Shown here piece after piece: positions 33,399-40,295 of a stretch of 41,369 nucleotides of DNA. Within the stretch, counting starts at the first letter, position 1; each line of letters starts with the position of its first letter. The stretch comes from Acidobacteriota bacterium (GTDB lineage Bacteria; Acidobacteriota; Vicinamibacteria; Vicinamibacterales; CAVVIG01), in contig QHWJ01000385.1 in the NCBI GenBank assembly GCA_003222535.1, positions 1 to 41,369 on the forward strand. The letters are read 5' to 3'. The notes under the pieces were generated by a model, which was given only the letters and a program-made list of their open reading frames with translations, did not search any database and had not been told where the DNA came from. The position numbers and the translations under genes were made by a program.

Positions 33399-34518
33399 GA
33401 GTCGCGTTCGTGTCGTTTACCTTGCGCATGCGTTCATGGTCGGCGGCGCCGAGGAAATGGTGCTCAACCTGGTCCGGCATCTCCCGGATCGATTCGAGCC
33501 GATCGTCTGCTGTATCAACCAGGCGGGACCCATTGGTGAGGAGATTCGAAAGACCGGCGTGCCGTTTCATGTGCTCCACCTGGATCCCGGGCTACGCCGG
33601 CCATGGCACGTGCTCGGGATCGCGCGCCACTTGCGAGAGGTGCAGCCGAACATCGTGCACACCTTTTTGCTGACCGCGAGCCTCTACGGCCGGCTTGGAG
33701 CCATCCTCGCCGGCGTTCCCATCATCATCGGCACGGAGGTGAACATCTACGAGCACAAGCTGGTGCATCACGCGCTCGCCGAGCGCCTCCTGATGCGTGG
33801 AACGGATCGCGTGGTGGTCTCCGCTCAGTCAGTGCGCGATTTCTACATTCTGCAGGCGCATGCGGATCCAGGCAAGGTGGACGTGATCTACAACGCGGTT
33901 GACTGGTCGCAGTTGCAGACGACCACCAGCCGCGAGGCGATGCGGGCGTCGGTGGGCGTGCCGCCCGGCGCGCCCCTGGCAGGCATCATCGCCAGGCTGA
34001 CGGAGCAGAAAGCCCATCGGTATCTCTTCGATGCCGTGGCGTCCACGCCGGGCCTCGCACCGTTGCATCTGCTGGTGGTGGGCGACGGGGACCTGCGCGA
34101 CGAACTGCACGCACGCGCGGACCGCCACGGGTTGTCGGGCCGCGTGCATTTTCTCGGAGCGCGCCGCGATCTTGGCAATCTCCTGGCTGCGATCGACGTG
34201 TTCGTGATGCCGTCATTGTGGGAAGGCCTCCCGCTGTCGATGGTGCTGGCGATGGGCGCCGGCCTTCCGGTGGTGGCCACCCGCGTCGCCGGCATTCCCG
34301 AGGTGGTCCAGGACGGCGTGACCGGCGTCCTCGTGCCGCCCGCCGACGTGCCGGCGCTGGGCTCGGCGCTCGCGCGTCTGAGCGCCGATCCGGCGCTGCG
34401 GCACTCGATGGGCGCCGCCGCGTCCGCATTTGTTCGACCGCGCTTCGGCATCGATGGATACGTGGCGGCCGTGACGGGTCTCTATGATCGCCTGCTCGTC
34501 GAGAAGGGGACGGCGTGA
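33397..34518 (+). CDS. GT4-family glycosyltransferase
   Basis: A 373-residue GT-B enzyme starting at TTG 33397 (SRVRVVYLAHAFMVGGAEEM). A TTG at 33382 would add five residues encoded by the repeat array; GAGAG eight bases upstream favours 33397. The donor domain has IIARLTEQKAHRYL, VVGDGDLRDEL and LWEGLPLSMVLAMGAGLPVV. In that last motif the first Glu is present but the second Glu of EX7E is Leu, a change in a nucleotide-sugar contact residue. The fold looks complete otherwise, including VAGIPEVVQDGVTG. It would act in the cytosol on the lipid-linked glycan. Its stop overlaps the next start (GTGA). Confidence 0.88.
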   Translation: MSRVRVVYLAHAFMVGGAEEMVLNLVRHLPDRFEPIVCCINQAGPIGEEIRKTGVPFHVLHLDPGLRRPWHVLGIARHLREVQPNIVHTFLLTASLYGRLGAILAGVPIIIGTEVNIYEHKLVHHALAERLLMRGTDRVVVSAQSVRDFYILQAHADPGKVDVIYNAVDWSQLQTTTSREAMRASVGVPPGAPLAGIIARLTEQKAHRYLFDAVASTPGLAPLHLLVVGDGDLRDELHARADRHGLSGRVHFLGARRDLGNLLAAIDVFVMPSLWEGLPLSMVLAMGAGLPVVATRVAGIPEVVQDGVTGVLVPPADVPALGSALARLSADPALRHSMGAAASAFVRPRFGIDGYVAAVTGLYDRLLVEKGTA

Positions 34519-35729
34519 AGCTCGGCATCGTCTATCACATGCCGTTCTGGCGCGCCGCCGACGGCACGCTGCGCGAGGTCGAGGGATCGTTCGCGCGATA
34601 CGTGGACTCGCTGGCGCCGTACTTCGACGAGATTTCGCTGTGCGTGCCGGTGCTCCCCGAAGCGCGCGGCGAGGGCACGCCGATTCGCGCGTCGAACGTC
34701 ACGCTGGCCACGTTGCCGCCCTTTGACGGCCCGGTGCATTTCTATCCAAAGCTGCTCGCCATGCTGCCGCGCTTGTGGCGCTGGGTGCGCGGGATCGATG
34801 CCTTGCACTGCCGCGTCCCGAGCCCGGCCGCGATCGTGGCGTTCGTGCTCGCCCGCCTCGCGTCCCGGCCCGCCTTCGTGCTGGTGGTCGGCGACCTGCA
34901 GGCGTTGCTGCCGGCGATGCCGTATCGGGGTGTGAAGCGTGTGCTGTGGCGCGTGTACACGGTGTTCGAAGAATCGAACGTGCAGTGGATGGTCGATCGG
35001 TCGCTCGCGTTTGCCAACGGCGGCGCGCTGGCGGACAAGCACTCGCGCCCCGCTCATCGCGTCATCGAGACGACGACCACCACGATCAGCGCGAGCGACA
35101 TCGCGACGCGGACCGACACGTGCGCCGGTTCGCGCGTGCGCCTGCTCACCGTGAGCCGGATCGATCCACGCAAAGGACTCCGCGTGCTGCCGAATGTCGT
35201 GCAGCGACTTCAGGCCCGCGGACTACTCGTCGCCCTGGACATTGTCGGTCCCGTGGTGGGCCGGCCCGGGGAGGACGAGCGCGTGGCGATCCTGAGCGAC
35301 GCCGCGCGCCTCGGCGTCGGCGCTGACGTGCGGGCCCTCGGGCCGGCGCCGCTGGACCGGCTGCTGCCGATGTATCGCGACTACGACGTGTTCGTGCTGC
35401 CCACGCTCCCGGGCGAAGGGATTCCGCGCGTCCTGCTCGAAGCCATGACGGCAGGAATGCCGATCGTGACGACGCGCGTGGCCGGCATTCCGAGTCTGGT
35501 GACGCACGAGGTGAATGGCTGGCTCGTGGACCAGCCGACCGCTGACGCCGTGGCCGGCGCCATCGCGCGCATTATCGGCGACGCAACGCTGCGCCGGCGG
35601 CTGATCGCCAACGGCTACGAGACGGCGCGCGGGTTCACGCTCGAGGCCCAGGCCGCGCGGATGCTGTCCGAGGTTTCCGCTCACCTGAGGCTCACACTGA
35701 AGCAGCCGGCCACGGTGCCCGTCGCGTGA
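34515..35729 (+). CDS. GT4-family glycosyltransferase
   Basis: A 404-residue GT-B protein. It starts at GTG 34515 (KLGIVYHMPFWRAADGTL), overlapping the previous stop. The N-terminal acceptor domain lacks the usual GG loop and instead has EGSFARYVDSLAPYFDEI. The donor domain has TVSRIDPRKGLRVLP, ALGPAPLDRLLPMY and the intact EX7E in GEGIPRVLLEAMTAG, followed by TTRVAGIPSLV. It is most likely a retaining glycosyltransferase of the same pathway. It is followed by a 231-bp gap that contains a compound palindromic element before the next glycosyltransferase. Confidence 0.88.
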   Translation: MKLGIVYHMPFWRAADGTLREVEGSFARYVDSLAPYFDEISLCVPVLPEARGEGTPIRASNVTLATLPPFDGPVHFYPKLLAMLPRLWRWVRGIDALHCRVPSPAAIVAFVLARLASRPAFVLVVGDLQALLPAMPYRGVKRVLWRVYTVFEESNVQWMVDRSLAFANGGALADKHSRPAHRVIETTTTTISASDIATRTDTCAGSRVRLLTVSRIDPRKGLRVLPNVVQRLQARGLLVALDIVGPVVGRPGEDERVAILSDAARLGVGADVRALGPAPLDRLLPMYRDYDVFVLPTLPGEGIPRVLLEAMTAGMPIVTTRVAGIPSLVTHEVNGWLVDQPTADAVAGAIARIIGDATLRRRLIANGYETARGFTLEAQAARMLSEVSAHLRLTLKQPATVPVA

Positions 35730-35753
35730 TCGGAGCGGAGGAGACGCAGGACA

Positions 35754-35910
35754 CGGTTTAACACGGAGGAACGGAGCAACGGAGACGAACGGAGAAGAGC
35801 GGTTCGAGGGGTCGGCCTGCGTAGCAGGCCGACATGGCGTCGCTTCGCGACGCCCGTCGAACCGCCTCCGGTCGTCCTCCGTTTCTTCGTCTCTCCGTGT
35901 TGAAAACCGT
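35754..35910. repeat. Compound palindromic element in a 231-bp gap
   Basis: The outer arms contain ACGGAG repeated at 8- to 10-bp spacing (35763, 35771, 35779, 35789) and, on the other side, its reverse complement CTCCGT. The ends CGGTTTAACACGGAG and CTCCGTGTTGAAAACCG are nearly complementary. AGCGGTTCGA pairs with TCGAACCGCC further in. The centre holds two perfect hairpins: a 10-bp stem at 35811-35833 (GTCGGCCTGC, loop GTA) and an 8-bp stem at 35836-35854 (GGCGTCGC, loop TTC). The rest of the gap to 35960 shows no gene. It may end, process or slow the transcript between two glycosyltransferase genes. Confidence 0.82.
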
Positions 35911-35960
35911 TTTCTCCGTAATCACCGTTACTGCGAACGATTGAAGCTCCGCCGAGGAAA

Positions 35961-37094
35961 TTGGCTGTAGCGCGCCGGAAGATCTGCTTCGTGCTGCCCT
36001 CGCTCGCCGGTGGCGGCGCTGAGCGTGCGGCCGTGCAGATTCTGAATGCGCTCGACGATGCGGCCTGGGAACGTTCGATGTACTTATTCCGCCACGAAGG
36101 ACCGTTCCTCTCCGATGTCTCACCCGCGGTGCGGCTCCATGCCGGGACGGCGGATTCGCGCATCGGCCTGTGGCACGCCCTGCGCCGGTTCGTCCGCGAG
36201 ACACATCCCGATGTCGTGGTGTCGTTCCTGAGTTACTTCACGGTGCTGACCGCGGTGAAGGCGGCCGCGTCCGGCGCGCGCGTGGTCTTCAACCAGCAGA
36301 CGCCGATGTCCGCGTTTCTCACCGATGGCGACTACCCATGGCGGCGCCACTGGCACCGGCACGCCTTCGCCATGGTGACTCGGGCCGGATGTGCCGCTGC
36401 CGATCTGATCGTGACGACGTCGCAAGGTGTGGCCGACGACCTCGTCGCGGTCTTCGGGGTGGCGCGGGCCCGCGTGCGCGTCGTGCACAACCCGGTGGAT
36501 CTCGATGCGGTGGCCGTCGCCGCGCAGGCACCCATCGACGCCGTGCACGCCGCGGCGTGGCAGCGGCCCGTGATTGTTGCCGCGGGGCGTCTGGCCGAAG
36601 CGAAGAACTATCCGCTGCTCATCGAGGCCCTGGCGCTTCTGCGACCGCGCGTGCCGGCGCGGCTGTTCATTCTCGGACAGGGTGACGAGGACCGCGCGAT
36701 TCGCGCGCTCGTGGCCGCCCACGGCCTGGACGAAGCGGTAGTGCTGGGCGGGTTCCAGAAGAACCCGTGGAAGTACATCGCGCGCGCTGATGTGTTCGCC
36801 CTCACCTCGCATTACGAAGGGTTCGGCAACGTGCTCGTCGAGGCGATGGCGTGCGGCGTGCCCGTGGTGGCGACCCGTTCGCCCGGCACGAGCGAGATCG
36901 TGCGCGACGGCGTGGATGGCCTGCTGATCGATCGGCACGAACCCGCTGCGGTGGCCGCGGCGCTCGAGCGGGTACTCGGCGACGAGCCGTTCAGGCGACG
37001 GCTGGCCGGCCAGGCGCGGGTCGGGGCCGGGCGTTTCGCGTTGCCGGTGATCGCGCGCCAGTACGAGTCGATGCTCCGGGAGCTTGCCGCGTGA
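35961..37094 (+). CDS. GT4-family glycosyltransferase
   Basis: A 377-residue GT-B enzyme. It starts at TTG 35961 with GAGGAAA directly upstream. The N-terminus ICFVLPSLAGGGAERAAVQIL carries the full GGGAER loop seen in WbnE/PimB-like GT4 enzymes. The donor domain has AAGRLAEAKNYPLLIEAL, LGQGDEDRAI, and an intact EX7E in YEGFGNVLVEAMACGVPVV, followed by SPGTSEIVRDGVDG. It is a probable retaining glycosyltransferase working on the cytosolic face. Its stop overlaps the GTG start of the GT-C gene downstream, so these two are probably translated together. Confidence 0.92.
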   Translation: MAVARRKICFVLPSLAGGGAERAAVQILNALDDAAWERSMYLFRHEGPFLSDVSPAVRLHAGTADSRIGLWHALRRFVRETHPDVVVSFLSYFTVLTAVKAAASGARVVFNQQTPMSAFLTDGDYPWRRHWHRHAFAMVTRAGCAAADLIVTTSQGVADDLVAVFGVARARVRVVHNPVDLDAVAVAAQAPIDAVHAAAWQRPVIVAAGRLAEAKNYPLLIEALALLRPRVPARLFILGQGDEDRAIRALVAAHGLDEAVVLGGFQKNPWKYIARADVFALTSHYEGFGNVLVEAMACGVPVVATRSPGTSEIVRDGVDGLLIDRHEPAAVAAALERVLGDEPFRRRLAGQARVGAGRFALPVIARQYESMLRELAA

Positions 37095-38428
37095 CGCCGG
37101 ACGTACGCGATCGCGAGGCGTCGTCGTTGCGGACGATCGGACGCACGACGCTCGCGGGTGTCGGGATCGGCGCGTGCTATGTGCTCTCGCCCCTCAGCGT
37201 GTTGTGCATGCTGGCGATCATCCCGCTCGTTCGCTGGGCCGCGCGGGGGCTCGAGGAGAAGGAGCGGCGGTGGGTCCTCGCCGTCCTGGTGTCGGCCGCG
37301 GCGGCGCGCGCGCTCGTGATCCTCGGGCTGTTCCTCGTGACCAACCACTCCCAGGTGCCGTTCGGCCACATCTTCGGAGACGAGGAGTACTTCATCCGCC
37401 GCTCGCTGTGGATGCGCAATGTGGCGCTGGGGCTGCCGGTGCACCGTGCCGACTTCGTCTACGCCTACGACGACTACAGCCGCACGAGCTTTCTCTACGT
37501 GCTGGCCGTGTTGCAGGCGCTCGTGGGACCGGCGCCGTACGGCGCGCACCTGTTCAGCATCCTCTGTTATGTGGCCGCGTCGATTGTGCTCTATCGCCTG
37601 ATTCGGCCGTCGTACGGCCGCCTGCCGGCGCTGCTCGTGGGGCTTGTGGCGGCGGTCACGGCCGGACGGACGAAGTCTGAAGTACGAAGTTCGAAGTCTG
37701 GGGGTCCCTCGTTTCTGAAGCGCCTCGGCGCGATCGCGGTGCTCATCGCAGCAGCCCTGGTCGCGCAGACCATTCGTGAAGGCGGCCTCGTGATGGCGGG
37801 CGCCGGGGCGGCCGGCGGTCTCGTGCTCGGTCTCGCGGGACGAAGGCCCCGGGTCTTGATGGGTCTGGCCGTCGTCTGCCTGCTGGCGACGCCGCTGGTC
37901 GTGTCGCGCGGAAGGTTCAAGGACCGCGTGGTGACCGCCGTTCGCCAGGTGGTGGCCGTGCACTGGGGCCACGTGAACACACCGGGCTACGTGTACACGA
38001 TTCTCGACGGCAGCTTCTATGTGCGCAAGGCGTCCATCCAGGAGGTGACGTTCCGACAGGGCGTGCAGTACGTCATCGGCTCGCTCGTGACATACGTGCT
38101 GGAGCCTCTGCCCTGGAAGATTCAGTCGCGCACGGCGCTGACGTATCTGCCGGAGCAGATGGTGTGGTACCTGATGGTGGCGCTCGTGCCGATTGGGATC
38201 GCATCGGGGCTCCGCCGTGATGTGCTCCTGACGGCGCTGCTCGCGACCTACGCCGGCACCGCCGCCGTGCTGGTCGCGATCACCAGCGGAAACGTCGGCA
38301 CGCTCGTTCGCCACCGCGGCCTGGCCTTGCCGTACCTCTTGTGGTTCAGCGTGCTGGGCGGCTGCGAAGTGATCGCCTGGCTCACGCGCGGCAACCGTAA
38401 CGAGCCTTCGCCTCGAACCGCCGGGTGA
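37091..38428 (+). CDS. GT-C-like membrane protein with an internal heptamer-repeat segment
   Basis: A 445-residue polytopic protein starting at GTG 37091, overlapping the GT4 stop. The first loop contains FGHIFGDEEYFIRRSLWM, with the acidic motif of GT-C enzymes, and later HRADFVYAYDDYSRTSFLYVL. At about residues 194-203 the sequence turns polar and repetitive (TKSEVRSSKS) because four 7-bp units are inserted in frame at 37671-37698; membrane segments resume right after. Relatives of this type usually have a continuous membrane region here, so some helices may have been lost or replaced; that is from memory of the family and needs an alignment. The frame is kept, so a product may still be made. 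Predicted role is polyprenyl-linked sugar transfer. Confidence 0.75.
   Translation: MTPDVRDREASSLRTIGRTTLAGVGIGACYVLSPLSVLCMLAIIPLVRWAARGLEEKERRWVLAVLVSAAAARALVILGLFLVTNHSQVPFGHIFGDEEYFIRRSLWMRNVALGLPVHRADFVYAYDDYSRTSFLYVLAVLQALVGPAPYGAHLFSILCYVAASIVLYRLIRPSYGRLPALLVGLVAAVTAGRTKSEVRSSKSGGPSFLKRLGAIAVLIAAALVAQTIREGGLVMAGAGAAGGLVLGLAGRRPRVLMGLAVVCLLATPLVVSRGRFKDRVVTAVRQVVAVHWGHVNTPGYVYTILDGSFYVRKASIQEVTFRQGVQYVIGSLVTYVLEPLPWKIQSRTALTYLPEQMVWYLMVALVPIGIASGLRRDVLLTALLATYAGTAAVLVAITSGNVGTLVRHRGLALPYLLWFSVLGGCEVIAWLTRGNRNEPSPRTAG
37671..37698. repeat. Four in-frame heptamer units inside a coding sequence
   Basis: The units are CGAAGTC, TGAAGTA, CGAAGTT and CGAAGTC, an unbroken 7-bp period of four. 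They encode TKSEVRSSKS in an otherwise hydrophobic part of a membrane protein. The total, 28 bp, is not a multiple of three, so the reading frame can only be intact if flanking bases were also gained or lost. Confidence 0.82.
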
Positions 38429-38473
38429 CGGCCAGCCAACCTGGACGTCGAAGCTTCGTGACCAAGGATGCCT

Positions 38474-39640
38474 ATGTCGATCATCGATGACCGAGGCCGG
38501 CTCTTCGGTCGGTTCAACCTCGTGGACGCCGCAGTCGGCGTGTTGTTCCTCGCGCTCCTGCCGGCGGCCTATGGCGCGTACCTCCTCTTCAAGGAGCCGT
38601 TGCCGACGCTGACGGGCGTCTATCCGAACGTCCTGCGCGAGGGGCCGAACCTCCAGGTCGAGGTGCGAGGCACGAACTTCAGGCCCTACATGCGCGTGTC
38701 GTTCAACGGCTTGCAGGGCCGGACGTTCCTGTTCAACAGTCCGACGAGCGCCGTCGTGCAGTTGGCCGACCTCCCGCCGGGGAAGTACGACGTCATCCTC
38801 TACGACTACATGCAGGAGGTGGCGCGAATGCCTGGTGGCTTCACGCTCGAGAGACAGCCGGCCCCGCCGATGATCGTGGTCGACGTCAGCGGATTTCTGA
38901 CGTCGCTCAATGCCGACCAGGTCAAGCAGCTTGGGCCCGGGCATCGTTTTCCCGAAGCTGGCGCCGCGGCGGCCGAGATCCTCACGGTCGGTGCGGCGCA
39001 GCGGGAAGAGCTGCATATCAGGACCGGCGACAAGTCGACCTTGACCATCCCGGTGGACGGACCGCTGCAGCTGCCCGTGCGCCTGCGGACCAACTGTTTT
39101 ATCGAGACGACGACGGACGGGGCGCTGCGCTGCACCGTGGCCGGCATCCCGCTTGGGCCTGATGCCAACGTGCGCTATCCGGCGCTCGGCACCTCGATGA
39201 ACCTGCGTGTCAGCGATGTGCACTATCCGGGACGGTCACGAACCGCGACCGTCCGCGTGCGGTTCGTTGTCAGCCCGGATGTGCTGGCCAGGCTGAAGAA
39301 CGCCGATCAGGATCTGGGCGCGCGGGCGCATCCGGCCGGTGAGATGGCCACGCTCGTCTCGTTCAGTGAGAGGGGCGAGGGGAGTGCATCGATGCTCCGC
39401 GATGAGCGTGTGCGGCAGGTGACTCCGGGACGACTGGTGATTGTCGAAGCCGTGCTGACCGTTCCGGTTCAGGAGTCCGCGCTCGGCTGGATGTACAAAG
39501 ACGCTCTGGTCAAGGCCGGAGCGCCCTTCTCGTTCGAGACCGTGTCCTACACCATGGATGGCGGCGTGATCGATGTCGCGGTGAAAGAAGCGGAGCTCCC
39601 GTCCAAACCCGCCGCACCGCCCGCACCGCAGAGTCGTTAG
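38474..39640 (+). CDS. DUF4330-like envelope protein with a TIG-like domain
   Basis: A 388-residue protein with one N-terminal membrane helix (about 18-38) and a large periplasmic part. The N-terminus SIIDDRGRLFGRFNLVDAAVGVL and the C-terminal VPVQESALGWMYKDALVKAG match the pattern of DUF4330 proteins. Between them, about residues 45-110, a TIG/IPT-like immunoglobulin fold is suggested by GVYPNVLREGPNLQVEVRG and FRPYMRVSFNG. A proline/alanine-rich tail ends the protein. I start at ATG 38474 because AAGGA ends five bases upstream; the ATG at 38468 overlaps that site. Function is unknown; it may sit in the envelope with the glycan machinery. Confidence 0.72.
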   Translation: MSIIDDRGRLFGRFNLVDAAVGVLFLALLPAAYGAYLLFKEPLPTLTGVYPNVLREGPNLQVEVRGTNFRPYMRVSFNGLQGRTFLFNSPTSAVVQLADLPPGKYDVILYDYMQEVARMPGGFTLERQPAPPMIVVDVSGFLTSLNADQVKQLGPGHRFPEAGAAAAEILTVGAAQREELHIRTGDKSTLTIPVDGPLQLPVRLRTNCFIETTTDGALRCTVAGIPLGPDANVRYPALGTSMNLRVSDVHYPGRSRTATVRVRFVVSPDVLARLKNADQDLGARAHPAGEMATLVSFSERGEGSASMLRDERVRQVTPGRLVIVEAVLTVPVQESALGWMYKDALVKAGAPFSFETVSYTMDGGVIDVAVKEAELPSKPAAPPAPQSR

Positions 39641-39666
39641 TCTTGTGCGTAACGTACATGGACATC

Positions 39667-39822
39667 CGCTCGTGGTGAGCTTGTCGAACCACGAGCCAAA
39701 CCGCTCGTCCTTCGACGGGCCTGTCCTGAGCGGGCGGCTCATCCTTCGACAGGCTCAGGATGAGCGGCGAGTCGAAGGGCTCGGGACGAGCGAGTGTACT
39801 AAACCGTCACACGCACCACATT
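39667..39822. repeat. Dispersed repeat, copy B, abutting a start codon
   Basis: This copy has the same blocks as the one at 16041: stem GCTCGTGG / CCACGAGC, then CTTCGACAGGCTCAGGATGA, then AACCGTCACAC. Between them it carries a second, diverged CTTCGAC unit and further stems such as GCTCATCCT / AGGATGAGC. The 3' block starts at 39802, exactly 26 nt before ATG 39828, the same distance as in copy A. It fills the 187-bp gap, in which I see no gene. Confidence 0.82.
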
Positions 39823-39827
39823 AGAGC

Positions 39828-40295
39828 ATGCCCGTCGCCGACGAATCTCCTGGCAAGTGGCAAATGGCCGCGACGACCAGTGTCGTCTGGCAGGCGATTG
39901 CGCCTGTGCGACGTCTCTCGGTCGCGGCCGAGGCTCTGATCTGGAGGGTCGTCGCCCCTCGCGAGTCCGAGAGCGCAGACGCGCGCGCTCTGAGCGCTGT
40001 GAGGTCGAGCGGACTCGTGTGTGCCGTCGACCGAATCGTGACCGTCGCCCAGGCAGCCTGGCGCAACTCGATCGCGCAGGCGATCTGCCGGCAGCTGGCG
40101 AGCGGCGTGAAGGAGCGAACCGTACCGGGGCGCGTGCGCCTCGCCGGCGGACTGATGACGAGCGCCTCGGCGACCGTGCTCGTGGCGCAGCGGCTCACGC
40201 CTCGTGCCGAGCTGCTGACGTGGATCGTGCCGGCGCTGTTTCTTGTCGTCGGTATGTTCCTGATGGCCGCGGCCTACGAGCGCTCGCCACGATGA
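39828..40295 (+). CDS. Small membrane protein of unknown function
   Basis: A 155-residue protein I do not recognise. The N-terminal two thirds are alanine/arginine-rich with amphipathic stretches (WQAIAPVRRLSVAAEALIW and later AQAAWRNSIAQAI). The C-terminus holds one clear membrane helix (LLTWIVPALFLVVGMFLMAA, about 129-148) and ends in a basic tail. A weaker hydrophobic stretch lies at about 106-120. It starts at ATG 39828, directly behind dispersed repeat copy B, with no clear Shine-Dalgarno. Its stop overlaps the start of the final glycosyltransferase (ATGA), so the two are probably co-translated. Confidence 0.6.
   Translation: MPVADESPGKWQMAATTSVVWQAIAPVRRLSVAAEALIWRVVAPRESESADARALSAVRSSGLVCAVDRIVTVAQAAWRNSIAQAICRQLASGVKERTVPGRVRLAGGLMTSASATVLVAQRLTPRAELLTWIVPALFLVVGMFLMAAAYERSPR

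Noticed and set aside
36812-39223. 803-codon open frame on the minus strand
   Set aside because: It lies opposite three good plus-strand genes, is rich in Arg/His/Gln with no membrane or domain pattern, and is explained by high GC at third positions.
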